Made by a program: the position numbers and the translations under genes. Positions 45,018 through 56,244 of a stretch of DNA of 64,000 nucleotides are shown here, one piece after another. The stretch is taken from contig JAQOOI010000019.1 in the NCBI GenBank assembly GCA_028554645.1, forward strand, positions 558,001 through 622,000, read 5' to 3'. The notes below the pieces were generated by a model. The model was not told where the DNA came from. It did not search any database and saw only the letters and a list, made by a program, of their open reading frames with translations. Within the stretch, counting starts at the first letter, position 1, and every line of letters starts with the position of its first letter. Source of the stretch: Omphalotus guepiniiformis. Lineage: Eukaryota > Basidiomycota > Agaricomycetes > Agaricales > Omphalotaceae.

Positions 45018-47706
45018 TCAAATACGAGTTGACCGAGACCCTCCGTCCCAGTAAACGGGGGAGACATACTCGGAATTCCTTGTCCTCTTCGTAGATTGCA
45101 CGGGTGTAAGATGTCCACGAATAGTGTTCGATGACGAATGTAGAGGCGCAGTCTGAATATCTCCTATACTTTTAGAGGCCTCAAAAAACAACGCGGCACC
45201 GTCCCAGTCGTGAGCAGCTGCGCGATGTTCGGCGTAATCATCGAATTTACGTTTCAGAAGGTGTAATTTAACAACCTCCTTAGCCACCGAATGTTGCTGC
45301 TGGACACGGTTGGCACCCTCGCTAAGACCTGCTGCTTCGGGGTAGGACGTAGGGATAAACAGCATACAGCAGAATTAAAACACACCTTGAGATGCACCCT
45401 GGAATGAAGGTGTATCTGATTGAAGAACATGGGAATGTGACGCCGAAATGTCTTCTTGGTTACGGAAATCTTCTCCCTGGAACATTTGCACATTTTGCCC
45501 CGGCCTGCTTGCAGAGTTTCGGGACTCCGACTTATGGTACCTGCTTCCAGCATATCAGTGAAGGTGTCCGTGTCATGAAGACATTTTGAGGCTTACCTGT
45601 ACGACGAAGTGTCCTGAATGGGTCTTTGTGCGCTTACGCTAGAGAAGGTAAACCTTGACGAGTCAAACTCTGGGTTAGGAGGTACACTTGGAGAGCTATG
45701 AAAGTCACGTCAAATAAAACTGTCGAGTTGAGCGCGAAGAAGGGTTGACTATACCTATGCTCAGGCTGGGATATCGCATGGAAGAAATGTTCTGATGATT
45801 GCCCAAACGGCCAAGAATGCATCGGCAAAGTGTTTGAAAATTGGGAAGGAACAGTAGAGTTTTGGTTCGCCTCTTGGAGTTCGGTATGTTCGGGACCACT
45901 AGGGTACTGAAGGTCGTATTGACAGTCTTCCACAGCTCGTGCAAAAATATCATTCAAATGTTTCGTGAAGGTTGTTGTGCCTTCCGATTCTCTTATGCCA
46001 GTGTCGTCCCGCTCCCGTTGCACCTGACGATATTTCTGCTTGTTTAAATTGGTATCCTCTTGCTACAAAGCAATGTCAGCAGTGTCCAACTGTTCTCAAG
46101 AAGCAAGAAAGATTTACCAAAACAACACCACCACCACTTCTCCCCTGGTTCTTCAGTAATTTCTTGGGTTCAACCTTTTCGAGTTTGTCCATCGTGTGTT
46201 GCGTACCCTTCGTGATACCGGGCTCGTTCTCGTCAGGACAAGAGTTTCGACCGATACCTCTGCTGTTCCGATATCTGCTCATCGCGTGGTCTTTTAAAGT
46301 GTCGTACTCCGAAGCATCGAGATCGAATAACTTCATAAGTCGGTGTTTACGCTCAACCTCGAGAAGGCTACATTGTTTCTTTCTGATAGCGCAGGATTTG
46401 CACTTAACGCTCAAAATCTCTCGGCGCCCATTCAGAGAGGAAAACATGTTTGGCTCGCACTGCAATCCGCCCTCGTTACATCTGTCGCACGTCTGAAAAA
46501 GGTATGAACGCATGAACAGATGAATGGTAAAATAATACACTCACTAAATTTTTATTAGCTTCAACCCACTCGCGTCGTTCTTCTTTCATCCCTCTTGCCC
46601 AAAAGGCAGCATGGAACTCCTTCTTCAGGTCTTCCGTGATTCGCCCGCAACCTTCCTTGTGTCGTTTCACCACGCCGTCACCTCGAATCTCATTCTGGTC
46701 GTGCATGACGCGTTGTCTTCCCCGATCTCCACCTTGTTCGTCTTCGTTGTGGCCGAGTTTAACATTATTGGCCCCCGACTTGGGACGCTGATCCTTGTAG
46801 TGCTTCAACAAAGCAGCGTACTGCAACGAGTTGATGTTCAACCGCTTTGTTATACGACTCTTGCGTTCAGCCTCAACACGAGAGCAGGTGCGTCTGACTT
46901 TTGCACAATTCGAGCAACATGCACTACTTGCTTTGCTCGCCTCGCATTTTTTTCCTTGTCTTTTGCAAGGTTCGCACACCTGTAGAGCCCAACAGGAGGT
47001 AAGACATCAATATGGTGATCTGACAAAAAGTCTCCGGGTATCAGGTACTCACGAAATCTAGATGAGTTTCCTTCCATTTGCGTGATTCCTCGAGCGTGCT
47101 TTTTCCCTTGAATTGAACAGCAAATTCACGCTTCAAGTCCTCGCTGATATTCACGTCGTTCTGGCCGCAAGACTGCGCATCGACGTCAGACTCATCGGAC
47201 TGGAGCTCATCTTCGTCCTCGCTCTCGTCCTCATCTTGAGTTTCGTCTTCGCTTTCCGACTCATGTGCATAATTGCTCTGACTGGCATCGTCATCGGCAG
47301 CCGAGCTCTCCTCCCCATCTTCACTTTCTGCACTATCACCGTCATCCTCGACACAGTTGTCATCTCCTGCGTCCAGCTCGCCTACTGCACCCGCGTCTGC
47401 GTGTTTTTCTTTTTTGTCTTGTTTCTCAACTTCGTTCTTCTCTGTGGTCTTGACATCCGAGGTAGCGTCTTCCTCGATATCGTCCGACAAACTACTGGAG
47501 CTACGGGTTTCAGAGACTTCTCGACCAAAGCTAGCGATCAAGGGTACATCCGTATCACTGCTAGTATCCTCAATATTAGTATCAACGACGCGTCTCAACG
47601 GTTTCCGTCCGAACCTATACGCGTTGTCTCCGCTTTGAGTATGAAGTTCGGTACGTCGTCTGTTACTTGACGGCAACTTGGCTTTGTTGACTCCCCGCAA
47701 GCGCAT
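45018..47706 (-). CDS. Acidic nuclear-type protein with two Zn2Cys6-like modules
   Basis: Start at ATG 47706 (MRLRGVNKAKLPSSNRRR), a basic N-terminus. A long Asp/Glu/Ser region follows, then module 1: ISEDLKREFAVQFKGK...RKWKETHLDF and cysteines at about residues 220, 223, 230, 240, 243 and 250 (CX2CX6CX9CX2CX6C), then RVEAERKSR and YAALLKHY. Module 2 repeats the order: ITEDLKKEFHAAFWAR...REWVEANKNL, cysteines at about 365, 368, 375, 394, 397 and 404 (CX2CX6CX18CX2CX6C), then LEVERKHR and YDTLKDHA. The first spacing fits fungal Zn(II)2Cys6 DNA-binding clusters. A phase-0 intron sits just before the first cysteine in both modules. The C-terminal ~250 residues are disordered plus a helix (KLHLLKRKFDDYAEHRA). 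Likely a nuclear regulator; no fungal_trans domain is seen. Confidence 0.75.
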
Positions 47707-48290
47707 TGGGAATGGTTGAAGGGTATGTCGAGTCGCGTTACTTTTGAAAATTGGTGGGTGGAGTAGGCTAGGTGGCAGTTGGAAGTACTTGGTAAGATGG
47801 AGAGAGAGGATGAACAAAGTAAACAGAGGGCGTTGAGATATAACTAGAAACAGCAGCGCACGATCATGAGAAGAGAAGATTCGAAAGACAGGTAACGACA
47901 TACTTTGGTTAAAACTGGTAGCCTATCTTCCAAATCGAGATGTCACCCGCACTCCCATCACCATCCCATCGACTTTGCACTGTGATTCACTTGCATTCTC
48001 TCGCAAACATGCGGTACTTGAATGCAGACATTTCGGGTTAAACCAAAGCCATGAAAATAGACTTCCCCTCCAGAATTCACGATGACTTAAACGCGTGATT
48101 TCCCTAGGTGTGATAAGTGAAATATTACAGATAGCTTCACATTCCCAGATACATTCACCACAAATACAAGCAAAAGGTAATTTATATCTGCGTGTACAAT
48201 GTATGAGCACAACTTCCTCACAAAGACAAGGTTACGTGTTGACTTGCCTATATACTCCGCGCCACCTAACTTACACCCATTCATCCAAAA
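47707..48290. other. Intergenic, no supported gene
   Basis: 5' flank of the Zn2Cys6-like gene and 3' flank of the first F-box gene. Frames on both strands at 47923-48392 overlap and lack domains. The acidic gene's frame is open for 65 codons upstream of its chosen ATG, but this part is hydrophobic and unlike the protein. Confidence 0.45.
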
Positions 48291-50075
48291 TGAAGAATTT
48301 CCACCGACTGAATTTGACCAGCATTGTTCGTCTAAGAAAGTGCAGACCTCCACCATCAGCCAATGAAACAGTGAAAAATGTACATAATGCACCGCACCTG
48401 CAACCCAAGAAGGCGACTCTCATCCATCAGCACACCATCAAATTTGAAAGTTTCTTTCGTTGTCGAAGCCACATAAGGCAAACACGAAACAATCTCTTCC
48501 ATGAACATATCACTATCCACCATTGCCCTTTCATCAGTGAACACTTTCGTGTTCTCATCAGGAGACTCCATCAGCTCTCTTTTCACCCGCTTGACATTAT
48601 GTGGATTAAAGTCAAAAACCATCATAGAGCAAGGTCTCCGTCTTTCATCTTCCTCGTCATCCGTATCATCATCATCATTGAGTATTATGACGAAACGCTG
48701 CCCGCACGTCGTGGTGATCCATCTCGAAGGAATATCTCCTCTGATATCAACACAAAAAGTTCTTGCTGGGGCCCAGTCTGACCACAGAATTTCTTTCTCG
48801 TCATGCACGCTCTCAGAAGGAGTATCCAGTAAACTCAACAGCGACTTGCGGTGGACGAAAATCGTGAACAAGGACAATGCATTGATGCTGTGAATTCGCA
48901 GATGCAAGAGGACCACAGATTCAAGAGGGTTGCAATGAAAGGGCCGACTGGAGTAGGAGAGGGAACTGTTCTTGCCAATAGGATTTGGCTCTCCTCTACA
49001 GGAGATATAACGAAGGGCATTACGTGCCGAAAGACGAGGCAGTCCGAGTCGGCGCAAAGGTGACGTAGGGGGATCTTCGAATGGACCAGGGATCCTCCAT
49101 ATTTCCAGGACACGGTCGAGAGTATTTGGAAGAAGAAGAATATCTTCCGCCAAAAAGACTATGCCAGAATAGGTGTCGGGATTCCCGTCAATTTGCTATA
49201 TTTAAATAACATTTCATGAGCTGCAAAGGAATAGATGAAGCGGGTACGAAGTCGTACCATGACTAGCTTGCCGGTTTTCCATTCGTACACAGACACTGTA
49301 CACCGAGCAAGAGGATTTCTCCAAAATGTTGTCACCAAAGCCAGATAGTCTCCTACAATCTCCATATTAACGGAGGGACTACCCCAACGAAGTTCGGAAG
49401 TGACAACAGGGATGGAAGGCTGCTTGGCCTGTGGGTGCGGAGCGCCGGTCGACAATTTGTGAATGGTCAGTTCGATTTCGAGATAAGAAATGGAATTCGG
49501 TGAGATACGAATATGATGACTTTGGCAAGCGTCAGAATCGAAGTTTCAAGAGCTACACAAAGAACGACTTACGCCGTGATCAAAGCAATAAGATCATGCT
49601 CATACACATTGAGCGCAAAATCAACCATAAACCTATTGTCGCCCGAGTCGAAAGTCTTCCATGCTGGCTTATCGTCTGGCGAATTCGGTAAGGGCAGGTA
49701 TTTGAGCCTTTTACGAGAAGAATCCCCCAAGAAGTAGAGGTCGCCAGAGAGATCATACACGCTCCCTGGATCGAATGGCAAAGGCGCTACTTCCTGGAAA
49801 TCCGGAGTACAAGTCAGCCATGCCTTTTCCCTCCGCTTCACCAACTCCAATTTCTCTGCATAGCTGAGTGGGCAGTTGAAATTGTCCTCGTACCCGGCCT
49901 TGTGAAGTGCGATACGGTATTGAAGAAGAATGGAATTTGTGATGGTGAAGTAGAACATCCGACTAACTAGGCTACACGACCCAAGGTCCACAGTGGGTAG
50001 GTAGCTGAGTATATGAATGAATACTTCGTCTGGTAGATTTGAGAGTGCTGGTGGTGCATATTCGGCATCTGCCAT
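48291..50075 (-). CDS. F-box protein with repeat-like C-terminal domain
   Basis: ATG 50075 (MADAEYAPPALSNLPDEV) is directly followed by the F-box, LPDEVFIHILSYLPTVDLGS, CSLVSRMFYFTITNSILLQY. The rest (LIALITAHHIRIS, LTIHKLSTGAPHP, VSVYEWKTGKLVM, QIDGNPDTYSGIVFLAEDILLL, VLEIWRIPG, SSRPFHCNPLE, RWITTTCGQRFVI) has the W-K-x-G and beta-strand rhythm of a propeller-like repeat. It serves as substrate-binding part of an SCF ubiquitin ligase, with the F-box contacting Skp1. Introns lie near 49520-49570, 49197-49258 and a last one at about 48341-48404, which moves the end to QSVEILHFG and TGA 48291. Without that last intron the frame would stop at 48356. The substrate is unknown. Confidence 0.78.
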
Positions 50076-50619
50076 ATCCTCGATTCCGCCCAGTTCGTGT
50101 CTGCAAGCAAGAAATTTAGCAACGGTGGAGATCATGAGCAAATCATCAGATTGAAATCATCTACTTTGATACTTAGATAAAGATACAAAGTCAATCAATG
50201 TTTAGAGAATGATTTGTAGATGAATACTGACCAAGAAGATCCTTCATTGCTGGGGGTATGTCACAGAAAAGGTCAAATGATATGAGGAGTGGGAGGGACC
50301 CGGACGAAGTGGATTGATTCCGTCACGTGCCTCCGATTGATCAATTTAAATTTTAGTCGTGGATCTTTCTGTTTCTTTCCAAAATTACATCAAAATTTTG
50401 ACCCATTCAATTCTATACTACATTCTCGGGAACGCTCTTCGATGAATCTGACGGACGGGAAACTCCAAAGACAATAGGTTTATTGCACACGCATAGAATC
50501 CTGCGACCTGGGGACAGCTAGACCGGAAAAGTCTACAAATCGTAAAGAAAAAAAAGATCTCAACAAACATATGTACCATGGCGCGGGAGTCAGCTTTGAG
50601 TTCAAAGCCATAACAGACC
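50076..50619. other. Intergenic between two F-box genes
   Basis: 5' flank of the first and 3' flank of the second F-box gene, both on the minus strand. An upstream short exon for the first gene (ATG near 50250) is possible but does not keep frame with the F-box exon. Confidence 0.45.
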
Positions 50620-52176
50620 TCACCACTCCGAATCGTCGTCCCCCTCTCTCTCAAAAGGCTCTCCCTCATCCGAGAACCCATGTTCAATAGTCATACGCAA
50701 ATTCAACCCAGAAATCTTCAACCTCTCCAACCACCTAATATCTTTCGCATAACAAGACAACAAATGCACATCCACACGATTCAAAGGCACAGTCTTCCCT
50801 TTACCAGGGTAGTACCTCGATTGAATCATACTCGCAAAAAACCCATTTGTAAACTGTTCCATGCATCTCCTGAATTGTACAAATTCAAGGCAGGGCAGAA
50901 GAAGTTCTTCTTCTTCCTCGTTATCAATGTCGAACTCCGTATCGGATGTCTTCAACCTCTTATTTGCTGTCAAAGCACGCAAGAGGTCATCCGATACCGA
51001 AGCGGAATAGCCGTACTGGCATACTGACAACTCCTTCAACATCGAGCATAAACGCTCATTTCGAAGCCAAACAAGCAGCTCTGCCTCTGAGATGTGTGCG
51101 TTCTTTAGCCGCAGACGCGTCAAGGAGCACGATGAGCGGTCTATGAAACCCAAGAGGTCATCCTGAGGCCAAGGCGAAATAGGTGATAGAGTAACACCAC
51201 ACATCTCCAGTTCATTAAGTCGAGGAAGTGTCAAATAGGTGAAAAACTCGGATATGGAAGAGGCGTTTCCATAAACAGCCAGAGATTCTAGTCTATCATG
51301 AACCACATGGTGTCCGATTGCAAGAAGAAAAATGTGGCTGGGAGGGAATAGAGGGCCAATTGGCCTTTGTAATGAGAACTCGCTCTTTACGAGAAGAGGC
51401 GCACATGCGAGAATATGGACACACTGTTTGGGTGATATCCCAGTGTGAAATTTGAGATACGTGAGTTGAGTCCAAAGGAAAACCTCTGGACGACCGCTCC
51501 ACGCAACTCGGTGTAATCGAGGGGCAGTTTTAAAGAGAGCCCCCCACCACTCCGCCGCTTCATTACCAGAAACAGAAACCCGCGCCTCTTCCAAGGCAGG
51601 TGCATCGCCCTGATGAATCAACTTGTCGTAGAAGGACTTCGTACCTGCTTTCGGAAAATACACCTTGACTCTCCTCCATCGACAAACGTGAGCCAGCAGA
51701 ACTTTAAGAGCTCTATACAGTTCGTCCGAATAGCTCAAAGCCACAACACACACAGACAAGTGCATATCCTGGGACCTCTCCAGCCAAGTACGAATAACCG
51801 AATCAGGAACTCGGTTGTGAAAAGGATAATTCAGAGTCAAGAACGACCAGAACATGGGCGTCGAAATGGCTATCTCTCTCCAGCGACGACATGTCCGACT
51901 CAGATGGAATATAGCAGTAATGGTATCAGAACGAATGTAATGGTCATGCCAGCGATGAGACCAAGGATTCTCGTCCACGTCGATGTAAGGAAGGCAATGA
52001 AGGAAGATGACAACGAGAATCTCGGTCGGAAGGTCATTTATAGGGTAATGACATTGCTCCTTGCTGCTTTCTGTGAGTGAATTGGTGGCCTTCGGTGCTC
52101 GTGCTCGTCGTCTACGACGTGCTACGGCTCCTTTTCGTGGTCGTTCACAGTGAGAGGGAGGAGAGGGATCCGACAT
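50620..52176 (-). CDS. F-box/LRR-type protein, single exon
   Basis: One uninterrupted frame of 518 codons, rare in this intron-dense window. After a basic N-terminus (RKGAVARRRRRARAPK) the F-box reads INDLPTEILVVIFLHCLPYI, FHLSRTCRRWREIAISTPMFW, the classic agaricomycete form. Irregular leucine-rich repeats follow (LHLSVCVVAL-like strands, RLESLAVYGNASS, LPRLNELEMCGVTLS, LTRLRLKNAHISEAE, LKELSVCQYG), with an acidic loop (EFDIDNEEEEELL) and an acidic tail. The expected role is SCF substrate recognition. F-box/LRR genes are greatly expanded and fast-evolving in agaricomycetes. The second F-box gene lies 545 bp away in the same direction, but the two C-terminal halves do not look alike. Confidence 0.88.
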   Translation of the reverse strand: MSDPSPPSHCERPRKGAVARRRRRARAPKATNSLTESSKEQCHYPINDLPTEILVVIFLHCLPYIDVDENPWSHRWHDHYIRSDTITAIFHLSRTCRRWREIAISTPMFWSFLTLNYPFHNRVPDSVIRTWLERSQDMHLSVCVVALSYSDELYRALKVLLAHVCRWRRVKVYFPKAGTKSFYDKLIHQGDAPALEEARVSVSGNEAAEWWGALFKTAPRLHRVAWSGRPEVFLWTQLTYLKFHTGISPKQCVHILACAPLLVKSEFSLQRPIGPLFPPSHIFLLAIGHHVVHDRLESLAVYGNASSISEFFTYLTLPRLNELEMCGVTLSPISPWPQDDLLGFIDRSSCSLTRLRLKNAHISEAELLVWLRNERLCSMLKELSVCQYGYSASVSDDLLRALTANKRLKTSDTEFDIDNEEEEELLLPCLEFVQFRRCMEQFTNGFFASMIQSRYYPGKGKTVPLNRVDVHLLSCYAKDIRWLERLKISGLNLRMTIEHGFSDEGEPFEREGDDDSEW

Positions 52177-52357
52177 CGCCTTTGAGCAGGCATGGATCCG
52201 ATCAATTTGCAGGAAAACACGGTATGCTTATGTAAGAGGCTGCTTCGCCGACAAAAAAAAGTACATAGTAGCTGCACAGGTGAATACACTGGAAATACTG
52301 AATCAAGAATCAAAGACCTAAGATACGTAGATACGTATACCGTAAGCCCGCTGCAGA

Positions 52358-54076
52358 TTACATTCCTGTCCGGCGACCTCTTCCAGCTTCCTGCCCGAGT
52401 TCCTCACTCTCCAGCACAGGAGTAAAGCATAACGCATTGTCCAGCTTTGGACTACAAACCAACGGAGGACTCCTTGGAAGCGGGTACAGGTCCTTTGAGT
52501 CTGTCCGTGGAAGCGGCCGCCGTTTACCTGCACCGGACCTTGAAATCTGCTTGACAGGACTGCTACTTCGACTGCGACTACCACTGCGACTGGGCAGGAC
52601 AGTGTATTTATCCACAGCAGACTTGGTGCCTCCAAAGACGGGTTTACTCCAGAAAAATCCGTTATCATCGCTAGCATTGAGACTTGCAGCAGGCGTGGGA
52701 AGAGGTGAGCCTTCCATCATGCGAAAACCTGTCTGTACGGTTGAGGTTGTTCGGGTACTCCTCTCCGTTCGCGTCCTACTAAGGTCCAGTTCCCGAATCC
52801 GACAACTTTCATCCCCACTCTGTACACGGGCAACGTCTTCGAGGCGCAGATCAGATTCTTGCCTATTGTGTTGCTTCGGTCGGCGGCGAGAAACAGACAC
52901 GACACGACCCGTGCTTGAGGTAGCAGTCGATTGAGGAGTAGACTTTTGCTGCAGCTTCCGATCATCAGAGAGACGAGGAGACCTAGGATCGTAGTCACTC
53001 TCGAACTCGTCCAAAAATGACATGGATTCGTCTTCGTTTCTCCCCTTGTCGTCATGTTCTTCTTCAAACTCGTCTTCGTCTTCCCCTACCTGAGAGTATA
53101 CCGACATTGACACAGCGGTTTTGACTGTCGGAGCTCTTGACGGCCCACGCGTAGGCCTGGACGTTGTAGATTTCGATCGAGAGCCAGTTTTGAACGGTAC
53201 CGAGGTAGGTGGGACAAGATATGCACGCTCCGAGTCGTCTTTCTCCGATGTACTCTGACCACCATCTATATCCATTCCACGCCAGCTGAAAGCGTCCGTC
53301 AAGGCGCCAGCGTATAGAGGGGCTTTCTCATACGCGTTATCCTCCTCCGAAAGCATGTTCCTGTCGGATAAACTGGGACAATACGGCGGACCAACCTCCA
53401 ACTCGCTCCGTCGAGGCCTTCTCCTCCCTCGGGCTCTATTGGTAAGATCGTCTTCACGGAAATCAGATAGACGGGGTTTGCGTGTGATACAACCCCACCC
53501 TATCCAAGCAGCGATACAGCCCAACACGACGCCAACTATAACGAATACCAGAATGAGATACGTTGGGGCTTTAGAACCTTGGGTATTTGTTTTGGGATAA
53601 ACGACTAGAGTGGGAGAGGCGGATTGTGAGTCTATCGTGGCATTGATTGATATGATGGACTGGGAATTGGATGTGCTTGAGCTTGTGATAGTTGAAGAAT
53701 TGCTGGAAATGGAGGGCGGGTTGGTGCTGACGGCCAGGCTGGAAGACGTTGAGGCATTGGGCATCGACGAAGAGATATACTGAAAAGACGATTGAGTTAC
53801 CGCAACGCTTGTAGGTCCTGCGGTGGCAACACTGGTGGTGCTAGATGTTGCTACGACGCCGCCTGGAGGATAGGGCCACCAATAGTCGTAACTGCTGCTG
53901 GTGGCAGGGGGCGAACCAGGAGAAGCGGGTCCAGGAATCGACGTAACTCCAGATATTTGTCTGTAATAGATATCATATTGCTGGTGCGGCGTTCTTTCAC
54001 TCTCGTGGGTGCTTGTTGAATCCGGACTTGGGTGAGGGTCTGCTGCGCGTTCTTGATCAAAATTGAGGTGCGTCAT
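52358..54076 (-). CDS. Single-pass membrane protein with Ser/Thr-rich ectodomain
   Basis: A single-exon frame of 572 codons (MTHLNFDQERAADPHPS). A ~165-residue Ser/Thr/Asn-rich region (TSSSTSNSQSIISINATID) precedes one clear membrane helix (YLILVFVIVGVVLGCIAAWI) at about residues 170-190. A basic stop-transfer region (RARGRRRPRRSE) follows, then a ~370-residue disordered tail rich in Ser, Arg, Asp and Glu with an acidic patch (EDEDEFEEEHDDKGR) and many Ser-Pro sites. There is no N-terminal signal peptide, so the helix may act as signal-anchor. The layout resembles fungal wall-stress or mucin-like sensors (Wsc/Mid2-like) but lacks a Cys-rich WSC domain. Function unknown; a wall or signalling role is inference. 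Confidence 0.8.
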   Translation of the reverse strand: MTHLNFDQERAADPHPSPDSTSTHESERTPHQQYDIYYRQISGVTSIPGPASPGSPPATSSSYDYWWPYPPGGVVATSSTTSVATAGPTSVAVTQSSFQYISSSMPNASTSSSLAVSTNPPSISSNSSTITSSSTSNSQSIISINATIDSQSASPTLVVYPKTNTQGSKAPTYLILVFVIVGVVLGCIAAWIGWGCITRKPRLSDFREDDLTNRARGRRRPRRSELEVGPPYCPSLSDRNMLSEEDNAYEKAPLYAGALTDAFSWRGMDIDGGQSTSEKDDSERAYLVPPTSVPFKTGSRSKSTTSRPTRGPSRAPTVKTAVSMSVYSQVGEDEDEFEEEHDDKGRNEDESMSFLDEFESDYDPRSPRLSDDRKLQQKSTPQSTATSSTGRVVSVSRRRPKQHNRQESDLRLEDVARVQSGDESCRIRELDLSRTRTERSTRTTSTVQTGFRMMEGSPLPTPAASLNASDDNGFFWSKPVFGGTKSAVDKYTVLPSRSGSRSRSSSPVKQISRSGAGKRRPLPRTDSKDLYPLPRSPPLVCSPKLDNALCFTPVLESEELGQEAGRGRRTGM

Positions 54077-54509
54077 TCCTGCATAGATTGTCTGTAAAGA
54101 ACGTGTAGAAGTAAAGAGTGTAGATGCGATAAAATAGTAATGGGCGAGATGATGGGTGTGGAGAGAGAAGTTGAACAGGCCAAGTCTCCGGCCGAGCGGC
54201 CGAGGTCAGACGGCTTGTCCGAGTCGAGCTCTGTCTTTTCGTTTTCTTTACACTTTCACTTCTAGTATCTCCTTTCAGCGTTCAGCGTATGTATGCGACA
54301 CTCAAATACTCAACTCTTTTGAAGCTCACAAAATTCGAAGAAAAAGACCAATGCATGACTTACCAGGAGCAGTGCTCTATTCGGCGATCCCGAATTTGTT
54401 GTCTAACGAATTCGACCTTCTAATTTAGGTATGTGGGAGTGTCCCTAAAGTCAGATACTTCGAAGCAAAATGGTTCTTTCGATCTTGCAGCAGACTCTCT
54501 GAAAGCATC
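54077..54509. promoter_or_regulatory. Bidirectional promoter region
   Basis: A 433-bp spacer between the divergent starts of the membrane protein (minus) and Acr3 (plus). A GC-rich palindromic stretch (CGGCCGAGCGGCCG) lies near 54190; CGG-containing inverted repeats are typical targets of Zn2Cys6 regulators. Confidence 0.4.
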
Positions 54510-56026
54510 ATGTCTGACATGAATTTGCAGTCACTCGAAAGCTCGACTTTCAAAGATGAACAAGCTCAAACATTTGCCGTCGCGAATGTGAGCCATGGCC
54601 CGGTCAATTCAAGCTCCCAGACAGCAGGTACAGTACCACGCTGTACGTGCTCGAGATTGTTTTAAACTGACCAGACAATATGTAGAACTCTTCAAATCAC
54701 TGAGCATCTTAGATCGTCTGCTCACACCAGCGATACTCGTCTGTATGATCATTGGTGTAGTTATAGGTAATTTCGCCCCCGGCGTACAAGAAGCCTTCAA
54801 CACCGTACGACTGAAGAGCGTGTCCGTTCGTAAGTTTTATCTCTAATGCGTATCATATACCCGTTCTCATGTGGACCAAACGATCCATAGCCATCGCAGT
54901 GGGCCTTTTGGTCATGATGTGGCCAGTCCTCACAAAAGTCCGGTATGAGACGCTTCCAACACTCTTTGCTTCTCGTGCTGTATGGATCCACATCTCCATC
55001 TCCATGTTCCTCAACTGGATAATCGGACCCCTTGTGATGGTAGCCCTTGCCTGGGCAACACTTCCTGATCTTCCGACCTATCGTACCGGTGTCATTATGG
55101 TCGGTTTAGCCAGGTGCATCGCGATGGTTATGATCTGGAATCAATTAGCCCAAGGAAATCCTGAATATTGCGCTGTCCTTGTCGTGATAAATTCTGTTCT
55201 CCAAATCATCTTGTACTCACCATATGCGCTACTCTTTATTAACATAGTCGGTGGCAAAGATCAGACGGGTGTTAAAGTCTCGTACGGAGACGTTGCCATT
55301 TCAGTGCTGATTGTAAGTAACTCCCTATGCTCTTCTCAGAAATTATGTCAGCCATGATATTGAATGATATTGCAGTACCTTGGAATTCCTCTGCTAGCTG
55401 GCATTCTCACCCGATACGGCGTTTGGTATTGCACATCCAAAGCCTTCTTGTACCAGCGGTTTCTGCCCCTGTTCTCACCGCTGGCTCTGATTGGTTTATT
55501 ATACACCATCATCGTCATGTTTGCATACCAAGGCCGGAACATCATACACCATTTGGGTACGTCGTATATTGCTACTCACAGTTGAATATATTCAAACACC
55601 AAATGACACCTCACTTACTAGGTCCAGTCTTCCGCGTCTTCGTACCGCTGATCCTGTATTTCATCGTCATGTGGTCCTCAGCCTTTGCATTCGTCTTCTG
55701 GTTACATCGCAAAGAGAGTAGAGCTAAAAACCCCGGGCAAGTGTTTGGATACGATATGGCTGTTGTGCAGGCGTTCACTGCAGGCAGCAACAACTTTGTG
55801 AGTTAGCTATCGTTATACTAGTGACATGGAAAGGTGTAGTCAACTTGCCTTACAGGAACTGGCGATAGCAGTGGCGATCGCTGTGTATGGGGTAGGCTCA
55901 GATCAAGCACTCGCAGCGACGATTGGCCCGTTAGTGGAGGTTCCAGTCCTCTTGGCCCTGACGTGGGTAGCCTTATGGATTCGGGATCGAGTATACCATG
56001 TCGATACGACTGGTGTTAAGGTGTAA
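54510..56026 (+). CDS. ACR3: Arsenite efflux transporter, Acr3 family
   Basis: ATG 54510 (MSDMNLQSLESSTFKDEQ) to the stop at 56026. Splicing gives LSILDRLLTPAILVCMIIGV, IGNFAPGV, PIAIGLLVMMWPVLTKVRYE, GVIMVGLARCIAMVMIWNQL, LQIILYSPYALLF, FVPLILYFIVMWSSAF, QAFTAGSNNFELAIAVAIAVYG and IGPLVEVPVLLALTW. GLARCIAMV carries the cysteine and NFELAIAV the glutamate known to be essential in Acr3. The protein (~410 residues, ten membrane helices) exports arsenite, and sometimes antimonite, with the proton gradient across the plasma membrane. About five short introns. No arsenate reductase or regulator gene lies beside it. The gene symbol is by family recognition. Confidence 0.9.
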
Positions 56027-56244
56027 CTATACGTCGTGCGTCATGGCACACTGACAGTGCTGCCAATTATTCAATGGCGCGAAAGGGATTACCCATAGAG
56101 AATAGTAGTACTATGAGGAGCTGATTATTGTGAAATCTGATTCGTGCAGTCGTAGTAATCGTGTAACCTAATAAACATCTGAAATCATTTATATAAACAG
56201 AACAAAGGGGTACCACTTATCCTTCCACGCATCCATCCCACCGA

